The notes beneath the pieces are model-generated. The model made no database searches, was not told the origin of the DNA, and worked only from the letters and a program-made list of their open reading frames with translations. Made by a program: the position numbers and the translations under genes. Below, piece by piece: positions 16,616-23,867 of a stretch of 64,000 bases of DNA (the stretch's first letter is position 1; each line of letters opens with the position of its first letter). Source of the DNA: Pseudanabaena minima (GTDB taxonomy: Bacteria > Cyanobacteriota > Cyanobacteriia > Pseudanabaenales > Pseudanabaenaceae); the NCBI RefSeq assembly GCF_051131155.1, contig NZ_CP159508.1, positions 2,604,001 through 2,668,000 of the forward strand, written 5' to 3'.

Positions 16616-17648
16616 AGGTGGTGTTGGCAAAACAACAACTGCGATCGCGGTTGCGCGTGCTTTTGCCGCCCAGAGCAAACAAGTCTTATATGTTGGTCAG
16701 CAAGCAGGGGATAGCCTCAGCATGAGGCTTGGTGCTGATTTAACTAACGATCCGCAATTAGTTGCACCAAATTTTGCGGCTGTACATTTACAGTCAACAC
16801 TTCTGCTTGAACGCTATTGGGACAAGATGAAAGGCTTGGAAACCCAGTATTTGCGGACTCCTTTTTTTAAAGAAGTGTATGGTCAAGAGCTTGGGATTTT
16901 ACCAGGAATGGATGCAGCTTTAGGTTTAAGCTTTTTACGCGAGCGTGATGCTGAAGGTAAGTATGACGTAATTATTTATGATGGTGTTGGCGATCTCGAA
17001 ACATTGAGAATGCTAGGAATGCCAGAGATTTTAGGCTGGTATCTACGCCGTTTCAAACAAGTACTAACAGGATCTGCGATCGGGCAAGCAATTTCGCCAT
17101 TTGTCGAGCCAATTTTAAGGAGTATTCTCCAAGTCTCTAGCACTGATGATATTTCGCAGCAGGCAGGAGAAATGTCGTCAGTATTAACTCGCGGTCAAAA
17201 AGCAGTAAACGATCCTAGTCGTGTGGCAGCATATCTAGTCACAACTGGTGATCCTTACGCGATCGCCACAGCAAAATATTTATGGGGTAGCGCTCAGCAA
17301 ATTGGCTTGACCGTTGGTGGGGTAATGGCTAGGGAGCAAATTAATGATGCAGATTTTGAACCTTTAGCAGTATGTCAAATTCCCGATCAGGTGACAGAAT
17401 TAACAATCCCAGATCGTCTTGCGAGTCTTGCGCCAAAACCTATTGAAATTAATGCAGTAACCAAGCAAGTCAAGTTATTTTTGCCAACCTTTAATAAAAA
17501 ACAAGTCAAACTAATTCAGCTAGGACCAGAAGTCACCATCGAAGCAGGCGATCAACGCCGCAATATTTTCTTGCCTAGTGAACTAGCTGGTAAACAAGCT
17601 ACTGGCGCAAAGTTTCAAGATTCCTATCTCATCATTTCATTTGGTTAA
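16587..17648 (+). CDS. Get3d/ArsA-type ATPase with C-terminal alpha-crystallin-like domain
   Basis: This 353-residue protein has the deviant Walker A GKGGVGKTTT at 9-18, two-helix ArsA/Get3 features, VIIYDGVGDLETLR as the switch/Walker B region, and a C-terminal region from about 270 (KLFLPTFNKKQVKLIQLGPEVTIEAGDQRRNIFLPSEL). That C-terminal region reads as the HSP20-like domain of ArsA_HSP20. This layout fits Get3d, the Get3 homologue of cyanobacteria and plastids, which lacks the tail-anchored-protein zinc motif CxxC, and none is seen here. It overlaps the HU-like gene. The client of Get3d proteins is unsettled. Confidence 0.87.
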   Translation: MSLILTFLGKGGVGKTTTAIAVARAFAAQSKQVLYVGQQAGDSLSMRLGADLTNDPQLVAPNFAAVHLQSTLLLERYWDKMKGLETQYLRTPFFKEVYGQELGILPGMDAALGLSFLRERDAEGKYDVIIYDGVGDLETLRMLGMPEILGWYLRRFKQVLTGSAIGQAISPFVEPILRSILQVSSTDDISQQAGEMSSVLTRGQKAVNDPSRVAAYLVTTGDPYAIATAKYLWGSAQQIGLTVGGVMAREQINDADFEPLAVCQIPDQVTELTIPDRLASLAPKPIEINAVTKQVKLFLPTFNKKQVKLIQLGPEVTIEAGDQRRNIFLPSELAGKQATGAKFQDSYLIISFG

Positions 17649-17707
17649 CAATTGATTTGCTAACATAAGTAGGCTTACTCAAAAAATCATGAAGGTTAAA
17701 GAGAAAT

Positions 17708-18004
17708 ATGGATACGACAATGATTGGAATCGGGGTACAAGGTGCTGTTGAGGCAGCAAGTAAATACTTCCATGAGCTTCAAAGAGTTATAAAATCAACT
17801 TTATTAGAAGACAACACTACACAGATACGAGATTTAAGATTAGAAGAGGTTGAATTGTCTGATGACCGATCTCAATGGCTGATTACATTGGGCTACAGTA
17901 TCAGTGAAGATGGCATGGGAATTCGCTCTGTGAGGCATTATAAAATCTTTACTGTAGATGCTACTACTGGCGAAGTTCAGTCGATGAAAATCCGAGAGGT
18001 ATGA
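17708..18004 (+). CDS. 98-residue protein upstream of a PIN protein
   Basis: The protein is mixed alpha/beta: an N-terminal helix (AVEAASKYFHELQRVI) and a beta-meander (IRDLRLEEVELSDDRSQWLITLGYSI...RHYKIFTVDATTGEVQSMKIREV) with a PepSY/cystatin-like look. It carries no DNA-binding motif typical of antitoxins. Its stop codon overlaps the start of the next gene by 4 bp (ATGA), so the two are translationally coupled. I do not recognise a named family. It could be the partner of the PIN protein. Confidence 0.7.
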   Translation: MDTTMIGIGVQGAVEAASKYFHELQRVIKSTLLEDNTTQIRDLRLEEVELSDDRSQWLITLGYSISEDGMGIRSVRHYKIFTVDATTGEVQSMKIREV

Positions 18005-18501
18005 CTGATTTTACGACAGATTTAGTTAACCGATATTGCCAAAAAGGTATTTTAATTGATACAAATATTCTCCTTTTATGGCTAGTTGGCTCAACCAATA
18101 AAGCTCGAATTACTCAATTTAACCGCACACAAAATTTTGAGCCTAGAGATTATGAGCTATTAGTTTATATATTTAAAAAATTTCCTAGCATATTAACAAC
18201 ACCAAACATCTTGACAGAAGTTAGCAATCTTATTAACCAGTTAGGTGAACCTGACCGCTCTAGATGCTTTTCTATATTCGCAAGAGACATTGTGCAATTA
18301 GATGAGATCTACACAGACAGTCATACTATTGCTGCGACGGATAAATTCCAGAAATTTGGATTAACTGATTGCGGCATAGTGAATATGGCTAAAGATAATT
18401 ACTTAGTGCTTACCGATGACCTCAAGCTAGCAAGCTATTTACAAAATATCGGCATTGATACACTTAACTTCAATAATATTCGCGTATATGGATGGAAATA
18501 A
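18001..18501 (+). CDS. PIN-domain protein (putative ribonuclease)
   Basis: This 166-residue protein has a PIN arrangement of acidic residues: Asp20 in ILIDTNILLLW, Glu73 in LTEVSNL, Asp123 in LTDCGIVNMA, and Asp139/Asp140 in VLTDD. These four positions build the metal site of PIN ribonucleases. Its length exceeds the 130-140 residues of VapC toxins, with an insert between 30 and 60. It overlaps the preceding 98-residue gene by 4 bp, the layout of an antitoxin-toxin pair, although the partner is not a known antitoxin. The next gene starts 6 bp later. Confidence 0.82.
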   Translation: MTDFTTDLVNRYCQKGILIDTNILLLWLVGSTNKARITQFNRTQNFEPRDYELLVYIFKKFPSILTTPNILTEVSNLINQLGEPDRSRCFSIFARDIVQLDEIYTDSHTIAATDKFQKFGLTDCGIVNMAKDNYLVLTDDLKLASYLQNIGIDTLNFNNIRVYGWK

Positions 18502-18507
18502 GCTGAC

Positions 18508-20004
18508 ATGCAACTTAGCCCTCGCTTTAAATTATTTTCTCAGCCGCTCGATCGCTATGCCATCGGTTTAGTAGCAGTGCTCAGTGTGGCGATCTCCATA
18601 TTGTTGTGGATAGGCGATCGCACAGCCCCACAGGTGAGAGACTTTAGTTGGCAAGGACAGAGGATTGATGCTAGTAATATCTCTTTTTCTTTGACTTTTA
18701 ACCGACCAATGGATCGTGACAGTGTTAAACAAAATCTTAAGTTTGCCCCCCCCCTTGAAGGCAAAATCAGTTGGTCATCAAGACGAATGTCCTATACGCC
18801 CCTAGCACCAGCTAGTTATGGTAAATCCTATACAGTTAAACTAGAAAATGCCTATGATCGCTTTGCAAGCGAATCTGGCAAGAAGCAGGCGATCGATCCT
18901 TTTACAGGAAACTTTACAACACCAAACCCATATTTTGCTTATATTGGTTTGCAAGGAGAAGATAAGGGTCGCCTTGTAATTTACAATGTGCTACAAAAGG
19001 AGAAGCGCGTTTTAACACCTGCTAACCTAACAGTTCTAGATTTTAGGATTTATCCTGATCGCCAAAAGATTTTATTTGGGGCGATTGAAACGACGGGGCA
19101 AAGCCTTCTTGACCAAAAAATATATACAGTAACTACAGGGCTTGATCGCGAAGATAGGCTCACATCTAATCCACCAGAGATAAAACCTATACTTGGGAGT
19201 GATGACTATCAAAACTTTAAATTCGATCTCTCCCCCGATGGCAAAAACATCTTGGTACAGCGTCTCAGCCGTCAGCAAGTTGGACGCTATGGACTCTGGC
19301 TCATCAAAGAGAATGAACCAGCAAGAGCGCTTGACAATCAGCCAGGGGGCGATTTTATGTTTACGCCCGACAGCGCATCGGTGGCGATCGCTCAAGGCGA
19401 AGGAGTTGCGATTTTGCCCCTTGAGCCGCAAGCCCCACCGTTGGACTTTCTCCCAAGATTTGGCACAGTTTTAAATTTCGGTAGAAGCGGCACGAAGGCT
19501 GCCACAATTAAATTTAATAAGGACTATACGCGATCGCTATATCTGGTAAACAACCAAGGATTGCAGAAAGAACTTACAAAAATTAATGGGTCTATTCTTG
19601 CAGCTCAGTTCGATCCGCAGGAGCAGAGCATTTATTGCTTGTTAACTGATGTAGAACAAGACTCGGCAAAAAATATCTTTCGAGAGAAGCCATATCTCGC
19701 GGTGATCGATTTAGAATCATCTAAGTTACGAAGACTTTTAGAGCTGCCACCACAAAGGGAAGTTCAATTTAATATTTCTCCTGATGGTCAATCAATTCTC
19801 TTAAATTCTGCAATTCCCGATAGCAATGACTCTTCTAATGCTCCACCTATTTTAGAGGACTCTGCTCAAGCATCTAGAAATTCTCGCACTCCCCAAGTAC
19901 CAACCCAACTCATTATGTTGCCGATTAATAGTAATCAAGGTTCCAGTCCTCTACAACCTGAAGTACTACCAATGTTCGGCACAGTTCCACGCTGGTTCCC
20001 ATAA
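18508..20004 (+). CDS. Membrane-anchored Ig-like (Big_5) plus beta-propeller protein
   Basis: This 498-residue protein has one N-terminal membrane helix (about 17-35, YAIGLVAVLSVAISILLWIG). A bacterial Ig-like domain of the SbsA/Big_5 type follows (about 50-125, ISFSLTFNRPMDRDSVKQNLKFAPPLEGKISW...YTVKL). The rest (135-495) contains TolB-like propeller blades with repeated 'SPDGKNILVQR', 'TPDSASVAIAQ', 'SPDGQSILLNS'. It would be anchored in the inner membrane facing the periplasm. Function is unknown. It starts 6 bp after the PIN gene. A run of nine Cs near 18747 is a possible sequencing or slippage hot spot, but the frame continues through it. Confidence 0.8.
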   Translation: MQLSPRFKLFSQPLDRYAIGLVAVLSVAISILLWIGDRTAPQVRDFSWQGQRIDASNISFSLTFNRPMDRDSVKQNLKFAPPLEGKISWSSRRMSYTPLAPASYGKSYTVKLENAYDRFASESGKKQAIDPFTGNFTTPNPYFAYIGLQGEDKGRLVIYNVLQKEKRVLTPANLTVLDFRIYPDRQKILFGAIETTGQSLLDQKIYTVTTGLDREDRLTSNPPEIKPILGSDDYQNFKFDLSPDGKNILVQRLSRQQVGRYGLWLIKENEPARALDNQPGGDFMFTPDSASVAIAQGEGVAILPLEPQAPPLDFLPRFGTVLNFGRSGTKAATIKFNKDYTRSLYLVNNQGLQKELTKINGSILAAQFDPQEQSIYCLLTDVEQDSAKNIFREKPYLAVIDLESSKLRRLLELPPQREVQFNISPDGQSILLNSAIPDSNDSSNAPPILEDSAQASRNSRTPQVPTQLIMLPINSNQGSSPLQPEVLPMFGTVPRWFP

Positions 20005-20008
20005 TACA

Positions 20009-20042
20009 TAAGAGAATGTGCCCCTTCGGGTCACACTCTCTT
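20009..20042. terminator. Imperfect hairpin after the propeller protein gene
   Basis: AAGAGAATGTGCCC and GGGTCACACTCTCTT pair with one bulge around CTTC. It is 5 bp past the stop codon. Confidence 0.7.
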
Positions 20043-20135
20043 ACAGCAACAAGATATTTTTGAGACATGTTGCAAGGCAAAGATTTTCAAAAATCTCTTG
20101 GTTTGGGCTTAAGTGCAAGGCGCTGTAAAACATTT
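20040..20135. repeat. Possible family C repeat with TTACAGC/GCTGTAA ends
   Basis: The stretch starts TTACAGCAAC, holds an AGATTTTCAAAAATCT palindrome and ends TTGGTTTGGGCTTAAGTGCA-AGGCGCTGTAA. The right part matches 1706-1735 (TTGGTTTGGTTTTAAGCGC followed by AAAGCGTTCTAA) and more loosely 220-240. It is non-coding. Confidence 0.45.
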
Positions 20136-20173
20136 CAAGGTTAGAATAAAAGCAGTTCTACGGAGGTAAATAT

Positions 20174-20737
20174 ATGCCAACGACATCAGTACTTAAGCGC
20201 CTCTTCACTGTTAAAGAATATTATCAGATGGCTGCATCTGGTGTAATTGCTCATGGTGAGCGCGTAGAACTAATTAGAGGAGAAATAATTAAAATGTCAC
20301 CGATTGGGAGAAAACATGCAGCTTGTGTAGATCGTTGTAATTATTCATTTGCGGCAAAACTTACAGGTAAGGTTGTAATTCGGATTCAGAATCCCTTGTC
20401 TTTGGATAATACTTCTGAGCCTGAGCCTGATGTAATGTTACTGAAATATCAAGATGACTTCTATGAATCAGGACATCCACAACTTAGTGATGTCTTGCTA
20501 TTAATTGAAGTTGCTGATAGTACCATCGATAGCGAACGCGAGTTAAAAATTCCTCTTTATTCTGAAGATGGGGTTGCTGAATTTTGGTTAGTTGATATTA
20601 ATAGTGCTTGTATAGAAGTTTATCGATACCCAACTGTTGAAGGTTATCAAGAAACCTTCAAAGTCTATCGTGGACAAAATTTATCTATTCTTGCTTTTCC
20701 TGATGTAAGTATTACTGTCGATGAAATCTTGGGATAG
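20174..20737 (+). CDS. Uma2-family (DUF820) putative endonuclease
   Basis: This 187-residue protein has the PD-(D/E)xK-like Uma2 fold: LFTVKEYYQMAASGVIAHGERVELIRGEIIKMSP opening, EPEPDVMLLKY and LLIEVADSTIDSERELKIPLYSEDGVAEFWLVDI carrying the acidic and lysine positions. Uma2 proteins are very abundant in cyanobacteria and of uncertain role. A good ribosome site (ACGGAGG) lies 8 bp before the ATG. It overlaps the next gene by 17 bp. Other copies are at 34472 and 53680, and a remnant is near 58290. Confidence 0.9.
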   Translation: MPTTSVLKRLFTVKEYYQMAASGVIAHGERVELIRGEIIKMSPIGRKHAACVDRCNYSFAAKLTGKVVIRIQNPLSLDNTSEPEPDVMLLKYQDDFYESGHPQLSDVLLLIEVADSTIDSERELKIPLYSEDGVAEFWLVDINSACIEVYRYPTVEGYQETFKVYRGQNLSILAFPDVSITVDEILG

Positions 20738-21887
20738 AGAAGTTAGTGGCAAGACGGTCGTTGTGACAGGTATTGGCATGATGACAGCGATCGCCGATGA
20801 TCGCGAAACTACTTGGGAAAAGCTTCTAGCCAGTGAATCAGGAATTAAGTTTGACCATCAATTACAACTTCCTATTGCAAGGATTAATGCTTTAGAAGAT
20901 CCACATTCTTCGCGATCGCAATATTTATTAGAAAAAGCGACCTTAGAAGCGATCGCTGATGCAAATCTAGACATTCCATTACCTAACTGCGGAGTTGTCA
21001 TTGGTTCTAGTCGTAGTAATCAAAGAGAATTAGAACTACTTCTAGATAGTCCTGAAAAACTTTTAAGTGAGAATCAATGGTGGCAAAGTCAGCCAGCAAA
21101 TTTATCAGCCCAAATTGCGAATTTATTACAAACTCAAGCCCCAGTATTTGCGCCGATGGCTGCATGTGCCACCGCAAACTGGGCGATTGCCCAAGCTTGT
21201 GAATTAATCCGTTCTGGACAATGTGAATTAGCGATCGCTGGTGCAACTGATGCAGCTATTACACCACTGACGATCGCAGGATTTCAAAAAATTAATGTAT
21301 TAGCCAAATCTGGCGTACATCCTTTTAGTAAAGAACGTGAAGGTTTTGCTTTAGGAGAAGGTGCGGCAGTTTTAGTATTGGAATCATTAGATTCAGCTAA
21401 AAAACGTGGTGCAAATATTTATGGCAAAGTTTTAGGCTGGGCAATTACCAATGATGCTTACCATGCTACTAGTCCTAATCCAGATAATCATATGGCAGAG
21501 ATCGCCCTCAGAGACTGTCTGCGGCGATCGCAAATTACTGTGGATCAGGCTGGTTACATTAATGTGCATGGTACGGCTACACAATTAAATGATGCGCGTG
21601 AAGCTGAACTAATTCAACAATTTTTTCCAAATATCGCCGTTAGTGCCACCAAAGGAGCCACTGGTCATACGCTAGGAGCGACAGGCATGATCGAAGCTGC
21701 ATTTTGTCTGTTGGCTTTACGCGATCGCCTTTTGCCACCCTGCGTAGGAATGCAAACCCCTGCCTTTGATTTACAAATTATTCGTCAAGTTGAGCGCTCT
21801 CCCAATTTGCAATATGCACTTAACTTCAGTTTTGGCTTTGGCGGACAAAACGCGATCGTTGCCTTCGGTCAAGAATTATCGAGGTGA
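20721..21887 (+). CDS. Beta-ketoacyl-ACP synthase (FabF-like)
   Basis: This is a 388-residue thiolase-fold condensing enzyme. The catalytic triad is Cys149 (MAACATANW), His283 (NVHGTAT) and His316 (GATGHTLGATG), with the GFGGQNA loop near the C-terminus. The usual nucleophile context TACATG is altered to AACATA. It is shorter than a standard FabF (about 410) and lacks some of the N-terminal cap, so it is a divergent KAS-II paralogue. It overlaps bioY by a TGATG junction, so the two are translationally coupled. A role in making a pimeloyl precursor for biotin is a reasonable guess from this coupling, not shown by sequence. Confidence 0.88.
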   Translation: MKSWDREVSGKTVVVTGIGMMTAIADDRETTWEKLLASESGIKFDHQLQLPIARINALEDPHSSRSQYLLEKATLEAIADANLDIPLPNCGVVIGSSRSNQRELELLLDSPEKLLSENQWWQSQPANLSAQIANLLQTQAPVFAPMAACATANWAIAQACELIRSGQCELAIAGATDAAITPLTIAGFQKINVLAKSGVHPFSKEREGFALGEGAAVLVLESLDSAKKRGANIYGKVLGWAITNDAYHATSPNPDNHMAEIALRDCLRRSQITVDQAGYINVHGTATQLNDAREAELIQQFFPNIAVSATKGATGHTLGATGMIEAAFCLLALRDRLLPPCVGMQTPAFDLQIIRQVERSPNLQYALNFSFGFGGQNAIVAFGQELSR

Positions 21888-22537
21888 TGCTAGGCATTAC
21901 CCCTATAATTCTTGACCAAAATTCATGTACGATTCTATATTGCATCTATTTTCTGACTGAGACGCTTGTGCCAAAACCGCTACAGCTAATGTGGGCTTTA
22001 TCTGGACTGCTGCTAACAATAGCTAGTACGTTCATTCAACCCTCCATGCTCTTGCCATCCCTCACTGGTCAGGGAAATAATATTGCGATCGAATCAATCA
22101 GCGTCACTATGCAAATTGGTGCAGTATTACTTACAGGTTGTCTCGGCGGACGCTACGCTGCACTATTGTCGCAAATTACTTATATTACTTTGGGCTTAAG
22201 CGGATTTGGCGTATTTTATCAAGGTGGTGGATTGAGTTACCTTAAATCTCCTGCTTTTGGATATCTACTTGGTTTTGTGGTGGGTGGATGGCTTTGTGGA
22301 TTTCTCGCCTTTTTGAGACCGCCAAGTTTAGGACAAATGGCAATCAGTTGTTTTGGCGGATTGTTGGCAATTCATTTTGTCGGCATCGTCTATCTAATAG
22401 CAATCCAAATACCTAACTTTAGTGCCATTCAATCCTCATTTTGGCAATATTCTGTCCAAGTTTTATCAGGTCAGTTTTTAGTCGTATGTGCCACTATTGT
22501 CATAGCAACTATTTCTCGAAAATTATTGTTTTATTAA
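21887..22537 (+). CDS. bioY: BioY, biotin-uptake S component
   Basis: It is a membrane protein with five to six hydrophobic helices. The BioY pattern is present: MQIGAVLLTGCLGGRYAALLSQITYITLGLSGFGVFYQGGG, then GYLLGFVVGGWLCGFLA. BioY is the substrate-binding subunit of ECF biotin transporters. No energising EcfA or EcfT gene is in the window. The ATG at 21887 overlaps the stop of the ketoacyl synthase (TGATG). The first ~27 residues (to LTETL) lie outside the family core, and a GTG at 21968 would give the conventional length, so the start is uncertain. Confidence 0.87.
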   Translation: MLGITPIILDQNSCTILYCIYFLTETLVPKPLQLMWALSGLLLTIASTFIQPSMLLPSLTGQGNNIAIESISVTMQIGAVLLTGCLGGRYAALLSQITYITLGLSGFGVFYQGGGLSYLKSPAFGYLLGFVVGGWLCGFLAFLRPPSLGQMAISCFGGLLAIHFVGIVYLIAIQIPNFSAIQSSFWQYSVQVLSGQFLVVCATIVIATISRKLLFY

Positions 22538-22551
22538 CCTCAGAGCTAAAA

Positions 22552-22641
22552 TAACGCCAGTTCGACGAAAGCAAAAAATGGCAAGAATCGCTAAGCGATT
22601 CTTGCCATTTTTGCCATTTACGGCGTGCGAAGCCCGCCGTA
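22552..22641. repeat. Structured repeat family A, copy 2 (right end missing)
   Basis: It begins TAACGCCAGTTCGACG and holds both internal hairpins (AAAAATGGCAAGAATCGCT and its inverse; then ACGGCGTGCGAAGCCCGCCGT). The closing TCGAACTCACGTTAA is absent: at 22642 the sequence passes straight into a family B element. This suggests family B inserted at, or replaced, the right end of this copy. Confidence 0.8.
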
Positions 22642-22747
22642 ATACCAAAGCACAAAATGGCTACGCCATTTTGTGCTTTTAAAACCCTCTCTGGGTTTGG
22701 TTTTCAATTCACAAAAGTGTTGCCACTCTTTCGTGAATGGGTATAAA
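22642..22747. repeat. Structured repeat family B, copy 1
   Basis: The element runs from ATACCAAAGCACAAAATGG-like sequence to a GAATGGGTATA end. It holds three hairpins: CACAAAATGG/CCATTTTGTG with a CTACG loop, AAAACCC/GGGTTT, and TTCACAAAAGTG/CACTCTTTCGTGAA. It is inserted between two family A copies. Confidence 0.8.
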
Positions 22748-22749
22748 TG

Positions 22750-22864
22750 AACGTCAGTTCGACGAAAGCGGAAAGTGGTAAGAATCGCTTAGCGATTCTT
22801 ACCACTTTCCCCCATTTGCGGCGGGCGAAGCCCGCCGCAAATGGCTATATCGAACTCGCGTTAA
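22750..22864. repeat. Structured repeat family A, copy 3 (complete)
   Basis: It is bounded by AACGTCAGTTCGACG and TCGAACTCGCGTTAA. Hairpin 1 is AAAGTGGTAAGAATCGCT with its exact inverse; hairpin 2 is CCATTTGCGGCGGGC/GCCCGCCGCAAATGG with a GAA loop. A second right-end sequence (ATATCGAACTCACACTAA) follows at 22869-22887, as if an extra end had been left behind. Confidence 0.85.
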
Positions 22865-22890
22865 ATGACTATATCGAACTCACACTAAAA

Positions 22891-22923
22891 CAGTAAAAGC
22901 CATGCTGTGCATGGCTTTTACTG
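22891..22923. terminator. Hairpin near the 3' end of the STAS gene
   Basis: CAGTAAAAGCCATG and its inverse flank CTGTG. It can terminate the minus-strand STAS transcript ending at 22972. Confidence 0.7.
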
Positions 22924-22971
22924 TAAAGTCTTTTAAATCACAAAATAGCTAATCTATTTTGTATTTTGGCA

Positions 22972-23397
22972 CTAGGCAGCTAGTAGATATTCAGAACTTT
23001 GTCTTGGCTTATCAAACTGATTGATAAATTTATCAACGCTAGGGAAAACAGCAAACAATTGATCAACTCTTGTAATTTCCAATACAAGGCGAACCGAAGG
23101 TTGCTGAGAGCAAAGTAACAAATTGCTCTTTTGAGATTGCATTAGTCTCAAACATGCTACTAGCTTTTGTAAACCTTGACTATCGATAAATTCCACATTT
23201 TCCATATCAACAATCAAAACTGGAACTTCCTTGCTGTTCATCATCACATTAGCTGAAACCCAAGACTCAACCTTACTGAACAGTTCAGATCCTGCAAAGC
23301 TATCTAACTTGCTATTAGTCAGTTTAATGGTGAAAGCAGTCTCGCTGTTTAAACCTTGGCGGAAGGATAGCTGATTCACTTTAGTAATTGTATCCAT
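22972..23397 (-). CDS. STAS-domain protein (anti-sigma factor antagonist type)
   Basis: At 141 residues, a single STAS domain covers about 20-125: VLIVDMENVEFIDSQGLQKLVACLRLMQSQKSNLLLCSQQPSVRLVLEI. The phosphorylatable position is Ser73 in DSQG, where the classical motif is DSSG. A typical ribosome site (AAGGAAGAA) precedes the ATG. Such proteins switch partners between an anti-sigma or regulatory kinase and its target. The RsbU-like phosphatase at 10141-11277 is of the class that dephosphorylates STAS proteins; the link is only possible. No kinase is adjacent. Confidence 0.88.
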   Translation of the reverse strand: MDTITKVNQLSFRQGLNSETAFTIKLTNSKLDSFAGSELFSKVESWVSANVMMNSKEVPVLIVDMENVEFIDSQGLQKLVACLRLMQSQKSNLLLCSQQPSVRLVLEITRVDQLFAVFPSVDKFINQFDKPRQSSEYLLAA

Positions 23398-23688
23398 TGT
23401 TCTTCCTTTTCGCTTCTTTTAGAGGGTAATAGTCTGGTTTCTAAGGCTTAGTATTTGATATAGCAGTGAATGCAGATTGCTCGACAACGCAAACTTTTTT
23501 TCTTGCTTCTTGCTCTTAATTATTCACTCTTTTCTAGTTTGTAAAACCCTGAATAGATATACAAAGGTTAGTAAAAAGAAGTTAAAAAGTTATATAAAAG
23601 TTATTTTTCTCAGTTAGCTATAAATTTGATAAAAAACATGTAGCTTCATATACCAAAACAAGGCTGTAATCCTTTGGGTATAGCTCTC
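23398..23688. other. AT-rich upstream region of the STAS gene
   Basis: No gene is seen. It is the likely promoter and leader region of the STAS gene. A short ATACCAAAACAAGG...CCTTTGGGTAT stem at about 23649-23681 resembles a collapsed family B element. Confidence 0.4.
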
Positions 23689-23790
23689 ATACCAATTCAA
23701 GAAAGTGTTAACACACTTTCTTGAATTAAAAACCTAACTCAGTAAGGTTTTTAAATTAAGTAATGGCTACGCCATTACTTAATTTGTTAT
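23689..23790. repeat. Structured repeat family B, copy 2
   Basis: It starts ATACCAATTCAAGAAAGTG and ends AATTTGTTAT. Its three hairpins are TTCAAGAAAGTGT/ACACTTTCTTGAA, AAAACCT/AGGTTTTT, and AAGTAATGG/CCATTACTT with a CTACG loop. Order and spacing match the copy at 39191 read in reverse. Confidence 0.8.
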
Positions 23791-23818
23791 CACCTCTTAT
23801 TTACAGTAAAAATTAAAA

Positions 23819-23855
23819 TCAAGTTTCACAATGGCAGCACTATTGTGAAACTTGA
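23819..23855. terminator. Hairpin downstream of rimO
   Basis: CAAGTTTCACAAT pairs with its inverse ATTGTGAAACTTG around GGCAGCACT. It lies 13 bp past the rimO stop (minus strand). Confidence 0.75.
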
Positions 23856-23867
23856 AAAGTAAGTAAC

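Noticed and set aside
18747..18756. Frameshift at a run of Cs in the Ig/propeller gene
   Set aside because: The frame continues through it into intact Ig-like sequence, so no shift is needed.
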